A stretch of DNA of 64,000 nt from Lateolabrax maculatus (taxonomy: Eukaryota; Chordata; Actinopteri; Acropomatiformes; Lateolabracidae), in contig CM062209.1 of NCBI GenBank assembly GCA_031216445.1, positions 27,050,501 to 27,114,500 on the forward strand, in the 5' to 3' direction. Below the pieces are notes generated by a model. It was not told the DNA's origin. It saw only the letters and a list, made by a program, of their open reading frames with translations, and did not search any database. The position numbers were made by a program, and so were the translations under genes. Below, in pieces: positions 44,401 through 59,400 of the stretch (its first letter is position 1; each line of letters opens with the position of its first letter).

Positions 44401-47400
44401 TGACGAAGCATACATTTTGCTTTCGATGATAGCCATCCGGATCAGGGACAGCTCCTCAGTTGAGTGTAAGGTGTGGCTCTTAGCTGAGAAAGCATTTTCT
44501 CTTTAGTCCCCAGCCGTCCTCAGATTATTGACGATCCCTCTGGGGACTGCAGAACAGAGCAGTGCAGGGAGTCAACGCGGCAAATTGACATCAATTGGAA
44601 CACCACTCAGCTGATTAACTAGACCATTGAGAACATTTCTCAACATGAGAAGTAATGTCGGCTAATCAAGTGTTTTATTGAGTGTGCAGGTTCAACGTCT
44701 CAAATATTGATCTGAACACACCCAAATACAGCACTACAGACTGTTGAGAGATAATACTAATATAAAAATATGTAGATTAATCTATGCTGTTCACCTGCAA
44801 CTGAAAGAGTTGAAGCTTCCAGACTGAGTGAGGTGGATAGAAAAACAACAGGTACTGAATGTACAGAACTGTTGGCTTCTGCATGTTCTGCACAGCACAA
44901 ATTGCAGGCCAGAAATGCACTCCAGATCTTTACATTTTTACATGCCAAGTTATAGTATCTTAACAGGTCCCATCAGGCACTTTAAAGATGTTAAAAGTGT
45001 GTTTGTATGTTCAATGTCGCCCTGTTATCACAACAGTGTCGACTGATGCTTCCATGCCATTGGCTGGCTGCTACACCGACCGCGTAAGGGCTGACCCGTG
45101 CCTGCACTGTTGTCATATGTAGTCTCATGGCTCTCTGGCCATGTTAAGTCAGGTGCCTGTCAGATGACTACTGTTTGGCTATAATTTCTTTCCTTGGATG
45201 CTCTATTGTCAAACCTATTAATAAAAGTTGTAGTTTTAAATGAGCAACAAAAAGTTTATTCCAATAATTCTTTGAATACAGAAAGAAGCATTACATGGAT
45301 TTTAGGGCAGTAATGAAGTGCTGTGATAATGAATATAATACAACAAAAGAAAAAAGAGGTGGTCTTGCCACACTGGCCTCCCTCTGAATCACAGGGAAGG
45401 TGTTTGCCAGTTTTCAACATATTAGAGGGTTGAAAGTGAATGTATTAAAATGCTTTTAATGTCTCTTAAGATGCCACACTTTTATCTGAGAGACTTTTTT
45501 TCACAACCATAACACCATCTATGCTTTCATATAAAAGATGATAAAGTCATGACTGATCTAATCACTGCTGACCGAAACAAACCGCAACCAGATGGAGTAA
45601 TTGTCCCACTCCCAAAATGATATGTCCCAGCTCAGAATGTTCCAGGGAAAATGGGAGGAGGAGGCCATTTTCAGCACTGTGTCATGTCTCAGACATGGGC
45701 CATGTGGAGGAGGAGGAGGTGATCTGTGGAGGAGTGGGAGTTACAGGATGGGGGAGGTGCTACTCACAGGTCATCAGATAGGAACTGCTTAAGAGGGAGG
45801 GAGGGAGGAAACTGCACTCATTTGGAAAACAAAAACATTGATAAGAAGTCACATTTCTAAATATTCCTTTTGAGCACTTTTTTACTACAGACTTTACGTG
45901 TTTTGATGTTAAATGCCCACCACAAGCACCAAGAGTTTAACAGCAATATGCTGAGACTTCAGTAGTAATTGGTTTCATATGTTGCTGTGGCATGTCAAGT
46001 ATGTAAATCAGGATAGTGCTAGCTTTTTAGTCAAAAAAACAAAGTGGTGCCTTTGCTTTGTTGCTGCTGTGAAGCCTGTCCACCTACAGATATACTGATA
46101 TATACTGTATATATGTGGCTACTTTGACCTTGATGACAACAATAGTCCAGTACACAGGACTGAAATCTGGTGTGGTCTCAGTAAGACAAAGATGTGTTTT
46201 TGGCTCCCTCCAGGACACGCTGGATTATCAATCCCAAAAATGTTTTATTAGACTGAAAAAGACCATGTTTTCATCAGACAAATGGCCAACATGACAAAGA
46301 GCAAGGTACTCCGTGATTCACATAGCATTCCCCATTCAACTTATTGTTATCCTTCAGTAAGTTGCACCTTTTAAAGGTATTTTTGTGATGTTACAGTCTG
46401 TGCTCACTACTGCTGTACTCTAACTTTAAAACTTTAAACACATTTTATAGAGAAAATATTCATGGTTATGGCACAGCAACTGTGATCTCCAGATAGATGT
46501 GTTTTTGTTCTGTGCTTTACTCTTTGAGTTGGAGCTTTGTCTTGGTCACCTGTACTGCAGTTGACTTGGACATGGCCATAGAAATTGTTCAGACTAAATA
46601 TTGCCTTTACCCAATTAAAATCCATCCATTTTTACTAATAAGAGATTATACATATGGTGTCCTGATAAACATTACAGGGGGGTACTGGAAAGTGTGCAAA
46701 AGACAGACCGACTTCGGCTGACTGATGAATTAATATAACCGGCCAATATTAGCTTATCACAGATATGTTGTCAGCATATATGTCGGCTGATAGGTAACAA
46801 GAAAATGCAGTTCCGAAGTGCCAAAGATATGATTGTCCTGGTTTAGAAAGAGTGCAGCTATTGCATTATTGTTCACCAGAGAGGACTGATGGGTTTATTT
46901 GTACACTGTAAAATGTCCCATTTATTTTACACATATGTGTTTTTTCTCTCAAATATCGATACTTGTATTGGCGAACGGTTGGGCCACTCAGGGCTAATGC
47001 TCATGTAGACAAACACTTCAGACGCAATTCAGAATATCCAGTCCCCCTGACCTACATGTCTTTGGACTATGGGATGAAACTGGAGCACCCAGAAATCCAT
47101 GCACAGTGAGAACATGCAGACGGCAAGAGCAAGAGGATCCATTTGCTTTCTACAGCTTGTGTGCAGTTGGCAGGTTCTATTCTATATTGGAAAAAGGCAA
47201 AAATGCATCTCTAACTAATACACATACCAATATGAAGCCGACACACTGTCACTTCAAACGGAGACACATTATCCCTGCCCGTGGTGGTCTCAACTACAGC
47301 TGTGTCAGAACATCACTATGACAAAATCTGTAGTTTGTATCTGTTGATAGACTGTTCCCAGCACAGGGAAGATCAGCAGCCTCCTGACGATTCATTAGTG

Positions 47401-50400
47401 AACGTGAAGCAGAATAAAATACTTTTTGAATTAACTGCAAGTCAGCTTGGACAGATATGTATCCTTAAAATGTGAAGCTTCCCTGCTAAGCTGTGAACAT
47501 GTCTTCACTGTTTAATAATTCATAGGCTTTTTAAATATGCACACACCCCATAAAAAGCATGGCTGCAGAGTCAAGCCTGAAATGTGAAGGTATTCGATAT
47601 TATGAGAAACCACTGGTCATATCAAGTATTAAAAATCTTTTGGTAATACGGATGCGTGTTTCTGTCGAAGATTACTACAGATAATGACGTGTTGACGTGT
47701 TGTAGATGTCAACACAATAGTGGTTTATTTTTGACTAGTCTGGGTTAAGAGAGTCAGTAGCCAGTACTGTTTAAGCAGAGCCGTTGCTATTATCAGATTT
47801 TCCATTACAGACAGGCAGGAAGGAAAGCCATTGTTCAGCAGAGAGTTTTAAAGCAACGTTTCCTCTGAGTGTGACCAGAAGGCTCTGCCCTCTCCAGGAA
47901 CCTGCTCTGTCTTTCTGTCAGACATCTCTGTTCATTGTTTTATATAAAAGTCTTTGTTTCTTTGTTGTACTGAACAATGGATCACTTGTATCTTTAAAAA
48001 CACCTGTTTCACTAAAAGTAACCCTTTGTCGACCGGCTTTGATGTGGAAACGTGAAGCAAATCTGGAGGTAGCTGGTATAAGGAAATCAGTGATTTAAAG
48101 TCGGTCTGTCCGAGCAGGTTGGCTGGTAAAGAGGGCAGACCCAGAAAACGGGTTGGAATCAGTATCACATGGTGCCTGGGAGTATTCTCTGGTTTCCCTT
48201 AGCTTTGCTTAGCCTGCTGCCACTGTGTTCCAGACCTGGATGAGCGGTAGGAAATGGACAGATGGATTGAGAGGATTTACAGGTGTTTCAACAGTCAGCT
48301 GTTCTTGTTGCTGGTGGCTTGTCCCATCTGGGCTCCACCCAGGCTCTATACCCACTTTTAGATTTTCTAACGGCCAAACTCAAATCCAGGCATCAAAACA
48401 TTGATTTATTGCCTAATGTGGATTGCCTATCGTGGATGAGAAGATAGCAGCAAACTATGATTATGTAATATTATGTCATTCTAAAAGGACAGGCATTATA
48501 GAAAACCATTCCACATTATCCATACTTAAAAGCGTATGTCTTAAAGCTGGCTTGGGCCGCTGCCGTGGCCTTGCAGTTAAAATGTCACAGCTCAGTCACA
48601 GTTGACTGGGCAGCCTGGGTGAGTGGGCTGGAGAAATTAAAATCAACTTGGTCATCATTCTAATTTAGCACACGAGTCACTTTATGATCTTTTACTTCTG
48701 ATTGAGATTTGACTGTGATTAAATGATTAGATGGTTAATAACTTATATTGGCAGAAGATGTGTTTTCTGCCTACTCTGCAGAATTTATTTATATTTGTTT
48801 ATCGGCTTCTGCCTGGTTGTTCAGCCTCAGCATTTTCTTTATGCTGAAAATTAAACATGTTTGCAGCCAGCTCAATGTTGAAGACAACTCAGGATGACAG
48901 AATGTTAGTTGCTTATTCAAGTGTGGTGAGGTCGCCAAGAAACTCTAAACACATTTTATAGAGAAAATATTCATGGTTATGGCACAGCAACTGTGTCTGA
49001 TGGGAGATGTAATACAATAGAGTAAGGACAGGAGGTGAGGACAAAAGGAATGTAACAATAGATAACGTGACGCAAATGTTCTAATGTTGGCATATTATGA
49101 TGTTTACAAAAATATTCCAACACAAATCATAAAAAGTTGACCTCATGTTCTTCATTCATTATTTTTCCATATAATGAAATTCTGAAAGAGAATGAAAGTA
49201 GTAGAATATAGAATGTAAAGTTTTAGCACGTGGAGTGAAGGTCTGAGATCGTGGAATAAAATTCTAAAAATTAGAATATGGAATGAAAGAAAGTCCGGAA
49301 GGAAAGTCAGAGAATGTGGAAAGGAAAATGAATTTTGAATGAAAGTTGACATTTAGGATACAGAAATAAGAATGTATCAATCATCTCATCTAACTGTAAC
49401 CACCAGAGAGGGAATAAGCAAATGTTCTATAATGTAGCAATACTTACATTTTCACATTTCATCAATGATTATTGTGTATCTGTGTATAACAGTCAGGACC
49501 ATAGAGCATTATATATGAAAACTGTGTGTCTTAAACCTGATTTTATAAGCAAATATGCATTTAGCATGCACATTCGCAGGCCTTGGTTTTGGAGGTCTGC
49601 TGAAAATTGTGCAGTGCGACATTCCACTCTCCCACAGTCAGACTAATGTATATTCACTTGACAGAGGGTGAGAACAAGAAGCTTTGGATCTGTTTAGAAC
49701 ACCATGCCTTGGAGGAGTAAGAAACCCCAGCATGAAATACATACCTGGAATAATTACATTTTTTGTGTTTTGTTTAATGTGAAGTATCACATACATTCCA
49801 CCAGCTGTAGTTAAATTATGGCCATTGTGAATCAGACATGTCAGGCTGATGTCAGCCTTCAAAAAACTCAGTGTCAGTGTCATCTGCCTCTGATATGATG
49901 AATATTTTATACCAGGTGTCTGGTGAGAGAAATTATTCGAGGATAGTCAATATAAAACCTGCCTGTGCCAGCCGTAAGAAACTGATAGCCTACCTCTAAC
50001 AGATTCATTAGTGTGGCACGGTATCAGTCAGTAGAAGTATCCCTGCGTATTTCAAAAGGCTTATTCCACCATGACAACAATAAAGTATGTTTAGCATACA
50101 AATGATTAGATATAAAGGTATTGAGTATCTGCAAGCTATTAGCAGCATCATTCCAAAAATATGTTGGCATTGATTCTATAAAAGCCATATCATTGTATAT
50201 TATAGTGTGTTAGTTCAGACCTGTGTGTGCTGTGGATGTGACACAGTGTGTGTGGATCTGTGTGTGTGTGTGTCATGGCTGCAGCTGTTGTCAGGCTGTT
50301 TCTCTGCGCTGTGTCTGGGCTGATGGCCAAGTGGATGCAGTCAGCCGGGGAGAGTGGAGTGGGGGGGTTTCTCTCTCTCACTCTGCGTGGCATGAATGAA

Positions 50401-53400
50401 TGGGACCTCAGATGGGCAGAAGAAACAGCACATTCTCTCCTCAAACTCATTTTGCTGTCGCCCTTATGAATGTGGTTCTTTGATAGTCTAGAAGATTTTT
50501 TGTGTAGTGAATTTAATGAGGCTCCTCTTCTGCTATTGTAGGTAACAGTTGGTGCCTTGCTTTGAATCTGTCTGTTTCATCACAGTCTTAGACGCCACTG
50601 TCTTCTGAAACAGACTGCTATTGTCTATTATCAAGATCTCCCAACATTTTCTGTAGCTTTATTAACAAGTTTACGCACGTTGCATTTTTAATATTTAAAC
50701 TAGATACAGTTTGCATTTTAAATTATAGCATAGCCGCATTTTGTAGCTGTCAGGCCTTGGGGCAAAACTGAGGTCAACTTGTAGAACAGAGCGGTTTTTG
50801 AGCAGAGTTTGTATTGGCATGATGAACAGGCAAGATGTAAAAGGCCATTGGATACGGTGGAAAACTCAAAAATGAATAATATATGCATAATTGATTTTAA
50901 AAAATCCTAATTGACAGGGTGTGTTCAAGTTAGAATGCTAGGGTGATTGGCTGGAAGCCCACCCTGCATGCTAAACTTGTTCAGTCAACGAATCAAAGAC
51001 TACTGTCATCTGACAAACAAGCAAGGATGAGTACAGAACAGTTACTTTGTGAGTTTCTCTTTTAATTTTTCTTAACATTCAACAAAATCCAAGGATTGCC
51101 AAAAAAAGTGGGACACGTGTTGCATGTTGCCCGGTACAGCTGGCCTCAGTTGGGCAAAGATGTGATCAGCTGTGCTTCGATTTGGGCGTCATAGCAGGGG
51201 ATAACTGTGCTGTCCCACACTGTTTTGGTCCCAGGGGTAGGCCTCTCTCCTCAAACCAAACCACGACTTCCACATAATAGAGACTAAAAGTCTTTCTTAA
51301 AAGCTATGTTCAGCTCCCATGCTTCATTCACATCATATGGGATGGATGGTATGGATGGGTAAGATTCCCATATTGTCAGGAACAGTGAGTTCTGGTAACA
51401 GAGCATAAACACACAAGGGAAGCAGGTAGGATGAATGGAAATTAACTGAAGACTAGGGTCAGGAACATGCATAGAAGTAGGCAACAGGATGGCAGTCTGA
51501 ATAGTCCGACAAATTCGGGAGGGCGATGTGTGCAGGTCAGAAACAGGCAACAAGGAGCAGGAACTGGTACAGGTGGCTGGATGCAAATACTATAAGTAGC
51601 ATAAGAATCTGGCAGGGAATGAGTGGAAATGGGCCTCTATATACTGGAGGGCTGCAGTAGACAACAATCAGCTCTAATGCCCTCAGCTCTAATGCTGGAC
51701 GTCAGTGGAGTCAGCTAAACTACTTTTGAATCAGATTCTGGTTCGATCGACTCTGCTGCCGTCTGATGTGGCTGAGTGTTGGGCTGACAGCTCTGTCAGT
51801 AGCCCGGCAGGAGGGACGCTCAGTCGTGCACTTTGATTTTGGAATTGAATCATGACCAGCACACACACTTTTACTTTCTCGGAGTGTGAAAATCTGATGT
51901 TTTCACATCACAGATGATGAACAAAGGCATTAAAATGTGAGTCTTACAGGTAAAACAGGAGACTCATGCATCAGTTTATAGTGGGGCGGCTGCTCTGTAC
52001 TGTAACTGAGCAGAGTGGATAATATATTCTTCATAACTTTAGGGAAGCTGTATTGAAAACAAAACAACACTAATAATGTTGAGCATTTGTAAAAGGTATC
52101 TATAGATTTATAGACATACTGAAGCCTAGCAGGAGACTTTTCTATTGTGAAGCATTTACAGGAAATAGGATTATTTTAGATTAGCTTTATTAGCTGTGCT
52201 ATTTTCAAAATTGGATTGCATAATAAAATAAGGACATATTTGTTGGAACTTATTCTGTGGATCAGTTTTAGATATTGGAGGAAGAAATTATCTTTTTGTA
52301 TTTTGTTGACATTTAGAAATTTGCTTAAAACTTGCACATTTTAAATGTAAACACACAGTAACTATAGTGATAGAATAAATGAAGAGAGTTATATAATTGG
52401 CCTAATCTGTGATCCTGTACTGTCTCTGGAAATGAGGATCCATGTAGCTTTCTAATATCGGTTTTCAAGTGTACAATGTGTTTTACCAAATGCTTTCTAT
52501 TCTGGTGGTGTGACGGCTGCTTCCTGGGTGGTGGTGGCTAAGGAGTCACTGGTGACGTACTCTGTCTCTGCGCAGGTGAAAAGCATGTATTGGATTGGCT
52601 GCTCTTTTCATCAGGCAGATCCTGGTTGAAAGTGACCTTAGCCCAGCAGATCAAATGACACAGCAATGTCATCAGAAAATTCAAGACTAGCCTTTTTTAT
52701 TGATGTGAGCCTTTTAAACTCCAAGGAACCTGTTCTCAGTAGTGCTGAGACTCAAAGCAGGAGTACCTGATTATTTTCCTAACATGCTCTCATGGCTCAG
52801 GCCTCTGGCTAACAGTCATTTGGGGAATAGATGGAATGTGAGGCAACAGGAAGTCACTGCTCCTGCTGAGAGGAGAGAAAATAAGAGTCTTCACATCCTT
52901 TTCAGCTGCACAGTCAGGGCTGCAATGTCAACATGAGTTCAGCGGGCTTTACAATGGCATACAACATTTCCTGTTTAATTGGACTCATCTTTCTCCACTG
53001 TGGGGAACACGGGAGTTCTGCAGCCCTTAAGGACCCTCATTTAAGTTGTTAAAACTTAAAGTAGTTTTGTTAAGTGCAAGCGCTGTAACAAGAAAAGTTA
53101 CTTTTCTTAAAAATCCTGAATTACCTTAATTATTATTTCTACCTGAGAAGCAAGCAAATATTGAAATTGTATACTCGTGGAAAAAAATGACCTCCCTAAG
53201 CGTAAGTAAGCTGTTGCCCCTTACTCAATGTAGAGAGAGAGGAAAAAGAGAGAGAGAGAGAGAGAGATATTCAACAAAGGCCCCAGGCGTAGATGTTGAC
53301 ATTACATGGTATGCATCTTTGAACATGGCCATCAGCAGCGTTTTTGCAACATGGCTGATGGCCCGCCATAGTAAAAGAAAATCCCAAAAGAAAACAAAAC

Positions 53401-56400
53401 ACCCCGCGATCAACCCGTTTGTCGTCGCCCCCCTGCAGATGTTACCCTTCCAGATATGCGCCTCCGTCACCATAACTGACTTTTTTTGATTTATCTTCTG
53501 TGGCAGCAAACACAACATGCTGCCTTTCAGTAACTATTAAGCTGCATACTGAGCTTCTCTACGCACTTTATGGCTGACTGAAGTAACGTGACCACCCCTG
53601 ATAGCGTGAACTTTTCTCTGGCTGCAGCAACGTGCTGGTTCTTTTTCTGTCACTGTGTGAAACTCACTTCCCACAACAAACCCGCCAGACTAAGTTGCAT
53701 AAACAGGTCACCCACCAGGCCACCTTCCTTAAAGGGGAGGCTCAGAAACACCTAGGTGCAGTTAGGCTGTGGGTGTGCTGACCTAGCTCGTTAAAAAAAC
53801 ATAGTTAATACTCTCACTGAAAAAAATAAATATATTAATGCATATAATTAGTTTATTTCAGAAATAGGGATGGAAGAGAACAGGTATGAAAGGATAAAAA
53901 AAGAGTTTTCTGGTGTCTGACACTAGGCTGATATATTCAGTTTATAAGAGATACATCAGTCTTGGCATTAATGTCGGTTGACATTTAACAAGAACTTGCT
54001 GTAGAGAAATGCAAGAGAAGTCAAGCTCTTTGAGGAAATTTAGGGATGGCAGTCATCAGTGGGTAGGTGGTCCACCACTTCGGTCACAACTGAAATATCT
54101 TCTAAGCTAATGGATTTGAATTTGTATTTAACAATATATTTCAACCATATCAACCAAGATGAGAGTACCTGTTGCATTGATCTGCGTGTTTAGGAGAATT
54201 AGTCTATGGCAACTTTCTGCTTGTAGATGAGGTGTGAAGCAGCCACATTAATGTTGACGTCTGTGCTCCAGGTGGACGTTTACTTTAGGCGCTGTTGGTC
54301 AGAGTGTATCGACAAGCTGCACAGGCAGGTTCAGTTTGCTAAAATGAATTTTGTGAATTGCTCAGATTTTCAAGATTGAACACACAGCGTTAAGCAAGTG
54401 ACTGTCATGCGTGTAACACAGAGTAAGTGACCTGCAGCCTAAGCACTGTACACAGTACTGATTGGAATCAGCTCGTCTCTTGTTACTTTTTGTATTGAAT
54501 GAATGAAATTATGCACAGTAAAGTTGGGATTCTCAGTACACAGCACTGTAAAGAAATCTCCTATTACATGGAGGTAAACAAAACGAGCGAGCACAGTAAC
54601 AAAGAAAGAACGGCTGAGCCCAACCCTCAGTAATACAGCACCTGAGATATTATTTACTACAAGAGCAATCACTTTATTTTTTCTAATCGTGATTTGATTT
54701 TTATGGCCATTGTCAGGAATAAAAACTCAAGGTTGTGAAGGTGATTCCGGGAGTGGGCTGGCGGGGCGGTGGAGGGACGGGCTGGATTGGGGCTAGATGG
54801 AGTCTAGCCACAGGTGGTCTGTAATTCTGCACCGTAATTGCCTGGCAAAGTGTATTATGGGTCTTCAGACCACTCATCCACTCTGTAGGGGTGGACAAGA
54901 GAAATGGGTGAGTGAGGCGGAAAAATAGATGGATAACATGATGTCCCGTCGTGAGACAATTCTGCCAGACACTTACAATACGTCGAGGGAGTATTATTAT
55001 GGTGTGTGTTCAAAGAACACTTTCTGTGAAGGCTATTAAGCCAGACTAATAAAAATGATGGTGGCAAATGGGGAGACGATCTCCAATTCAATTCAAATGT
55101 CATTGTGTTTTAAAGACAGGTGTAACAAACGTTTTCTGTTGTTTGAATGGGGTGGATATTGTCAGTCTGCACCAGGAAAGAAGCCTTCTTTTTACTTCTC
55201 GGGCATTTACAGCCTGAGTCTTTCTGGAGTTCAGGGTCAGCAGTTGGGCAAATACCAAACATTTGGTGTTTGGTGTCTGATTCTGGGCCACTTTGGTAGA
55301 ACCCGCTGTTCAGACAGCACCGCACAGTAGTTCCTCAGTTAAGTTTCTGCACCTAGAGCTGAATATTCGTCAGTTAATTGATTAGCTGAACAGAAAATTG
55401 ATCTTCAACTATTTTCATAATTGAGTCATTTTTCAAACAAAATGACAAATATTCTCTGGCCTCAGCCTCTTAAATAAGAGGATTTGCTGCTTTTTTTGGA
55501 CATATATTTTAGCAAACTGAATATTTTTGTGTTTTGGATCGATGATCAGTCTCTGTATTTTCTGACAAAATCAAGAGAATATCGTCAGATTCATTAATAA
55601 TGAAAAAAAATCATTAGGTGCAGCCCTACTCTTGGTTCTGGACTAGACTACAATTTCCCTTTTTTAATCAATACCAACACAGCAAGATAGTATAACACAC
55701 ATACACACCCATACACACACAGACTCCCGTCCCACTGACCCATCCCGGTACAACAACAGCAGGTAGGAACTATAACTAACGTGAGACAGGGGCAGGTGGG
55801 CAGCTTTCCAAAATAATAATGTGGAATTATTCCAAATTAAAGGTATATAACGAAGGATAGCACCCACAGAGTAGGTTGTATATGTGGGGAAATGGAAACC
55901 CCTGTCTCTTTTCAAATGTGAATGTCCTGCCTGATCCTTCTCCGGCTTTCCACTGACCCTTCCGGCCGATGACCTTTGACCTCTTCCCAGTGCAAGCTGT
56001 GAGGGTTTGGTCTGGTGCTTACAGACAGCTCATGTTGTCCACGTCTCCAGGCTAAAGCAGCATAACAAAACGAGCAAGTATGGCCTTGTTTTACAAACCC
56101 TGACTGGCTGGTTTGTGGGCAGCTCAAAATTTGAATTGAATCAAATAAAACTGAGAAACTCTCTGACCTCAAAGCCTTAAGATTACAAACAACCTATGTA
56201 GCAGCGCTCTATAGGAGCTGGTGTCCCACTGGTGTGCTCTTCATTCAAAAAAAACTTCTGATTGTATGAACGTGCAATTGACTTGTCGTCAAATGTAATA
56301 CAAGCCAACCTTTTTCAAACGGAAATCCAGACAAATATTGTTTTATATTGGGGCAATATGGTTGTCTGTAGCATGGTGTGAGTAAGTGTGTAAATTAATG

Positions 56401-59400
56401 ATTGAACATACAAAATGGAAGGTACAATGTGTGACTGTGACGTGAACATCTCTCTCTGTCTTCCTCTACAGATGCGATGGCTAATCCTTCTCCAGCGAAG
56501 AGCATGGGTGACCCTGGAATCACCCCATTGTCCCCTTCACACACCCAGGTGACTCACTTCTCTCATGCTCACGTACCATTTATGTACCTGTTGTCACCTG
56601 TTATGTGGTGTTTGTGTGTAATAAACTACATGTATAACCGGCCAACATGTTAGTTCTCCTGTCAGTTCTGTCATGTTGTGAATCTTTTGACCAAATGTTT
56701 TATTTTTAATATAAACTGTTTGACTGCTACAGTATCTGTCTTCAGAGAATCATATTGTATTTTAACTATACAGCAAAAGAAATTGCTTTCCTTCCATACT
56801 GGTGTAAACAAGCAGTGTCTGCTCCTCTCCCTTTTCATTTACTATTTATTGTTTCCTCTTCTTCACTCATGGATTTTGCATAACACTGCTGAAGGACCAG
56901 ATTGGGTCACTGCAGCAACAAACAGCGATAGGACACCGTCCACAAAATACAGGAGGAACATACTTTACTTTCTCCTCTGCCACTGTTCAGTTCTATTTAA
57001 AAAAGCCTTTTAACATGATCATTTTAAGAAAATAGTTATCCTACCAACAGTAAATAATGATTTTCATTGCCAGGCCCTAGGCATGCAGGAATTAGTTATT
57101 ATTTCAGTTCTACTGTGTGTGTTCATGTCTGTGTTAAGTACTAATGCTAGTTTGCTGTTTTGAAATTAATTGTATTATTGATCTGGACCTATTGTTCTGT
57201 TAATGGCTGCTGTGAATGTGAATGGTTTTGTCACAGCTTAAATTGCTCCTGTGCGTCTAACTGCGAAGACATTCAGCTAGACCCATCCCATTTCATCACA
57301 TGCCCTCCTAACCCTGTCAAACTGTGTATCCTCTGTGCACAGCAGAACGACACAGACCAGGTACCGTCGGGCCCGTCCTTCGTGGTGGTGGTTGCCATCG
57401 ACTTTGGCACCACGTCCAGCGGTTATGCTTACGCTTTCACTAAGGAGCCAGAGTGCATTCATACTATGAGGTAGGCCGGCACTGCAATGCAGACACACAC
57501 TGATGAGAAGTGGCTGGAGCTACACCAGCAACACTTTGAACACAGTAAAAAAACAAATACATGCCTCGCATATACAGAATAAAATTATCCTAGAGACTTT
57601 TTAATGATTTAAAACACCAAACCAAAAGAAAACGATGAAAAATTTGGAACTGAATGGATTTTTTTACACCACTATTTTGTTAATGAATTGGTCAAAGCAA
57701 AATAAATATTATATTAATATTTTCTCAATTAGTTCCTTACTGTGAGCGAACGGTCCAACATAAACACATCATTCTCTGCCCAAGTTAAAACAGTTTTGTT
57801 TTTTTTGACTTTGGAGATATTTGTATTTTGTTATGTCATGTACATCCAGACCAATCAGGAGGTGGTTGTGTCCATGGGGGCAAAATATATGTTTGACTAG
57901 GGATTCAAATTTCAAGGAATTCCTTAATCAATTATTGGACGTGTTAACAATCAATAGTATGCTATTCATCACAAAATGACACAACACAAATGCATGTTTT
58001 TCCGCAATAACTGCTACATTCCATCTGTTTCCATTTGCTGATTTCTGACAGCTGGATGTAAAGCTCAGCGCTGTAATTTTTCTTCTATTTACTCTTGCGT
58101 GACAGTTTTGTGGAGGAAATGGAGTGGAACAGGCAGCCTTATATAACAGTCTCACAGCATCAATTATACTAATGATCCAATCTCGTGAACACACACCTTC
58201 TCGTGTACTGATGGTATTCATTAAGGTGAATCCAACTTTAATAACTTTTGTGAGCACAGTTCATAGAGAGATGAGAGCCTCTTACATGAGGCCTATTAAA
58301 TGTTCCTTGGTTTAACCTATTTAGGTTTTCACTCAACCAGTGAAATTATTTTTGCCTGTGGAGCAGCTCTGCATCTGAACAATACTTTATTCATTAACAT
58401 CTACAGAGTACTGGTCAGCATAGCCTCAGAACAAATCATCCCTCGTCAAAGTCACCAGTGGGGAAAAATGTCCAACTGTAAACTCTATTTATTGCTTATA
58501 AATGTCCTCCTAAACCAAAATGAATGAATATATTCATTGAGTGTGATGTGTATGAGGATGAGTAAACCTATAGCAATACAACAGTGGAACTGCTGCGAGC
58601 TGTGGGAAGGTTGTGTGTTATGGTGCATGCACTCACACAGTAAGCATGTGAATGGATGTGATTAAGTTGGTGTATGTGAGAGTTGTGTTTACCAAGTGCT
58701 TTCAGACAGCTTCTCTGTCCTTTTCCCCTGTTTTATAAGAAATCAATGGCAAGCCATACAGTAAAGATGATGTTAAATGTTCAGACCAACAGTCTATTAC
58801 ATTTGTGCATGTACATTTTGCTGTTGCGAGTTTGCTGATGTTCAAGATGGTCTTTAGACACTGAAAACATACTGAAAAGCTTCAGCCCCCTGTCCAAGGG
58901 CCATTGATGTTTAGAAGTATGGCTATATTTAATAGATATTTAAGAGATTTCATCTGTACACAAACTGACTGACAAGCTTCCTGACTTTAGCAGTCAGTAA
59001 TCACTTGGCCAGATTTTTTTTGTAGATTTTAGTTCTTGTAAAGTTACTTGCACCTAAATAAAATGTAACATTTCAGAACTTTTGTTGAAAAGCATGTTAA
59101 AAATGAAAAAAAATTAAAAATTTTCTATCAGGTATCTTACCACCAAAGGAATCAAAAAATTCCAAATAATAGCCAGCCCAATCATTTCATTTATCACTAT
59201 TATTTTGCTGGTTGCAGTAATGATACCACTTGAAAATAATCAATATTTTAAACCTGTGCTAAAAAAAGAAGTTGGACTCCAGAGTCCCATGACCCCTGAG
59301 GTCGGCTCTGCTGCCCCCAGTGCCAGGCACCACAGGGGTTAGCAGCTTCCATCTCACCGCAGGCTGACAGGTGTTCAGCTGACCAGTTCACACCAGTGTG

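Larger units (their letters stand above)
41485..56471 (+). other. HSPA12A intron 1 (about 15 kb)
   Basis: A long AT-rich intron with degenerate repeats, a duplicated 50-mer, purine-rich sequence and microsatellites. No internal gene seen on either strand. Confidence 0.6.

Noticed and set aside
45650..45700. p53-like CATG pairs (CATGTCTCAGACATGGGCCATG)
   Set aside because: The flanking purine/pyrimidine pattern does not satisfy two proper half-sites.
57160..57345. Upstream in-frame extension of HSPA12A exon 3 ([12 protein letters not shown])
   Set aside because: Exon 2 joins exon 3 in phase at a good acceptor; the Cys-rich upstream sequence is intronic.
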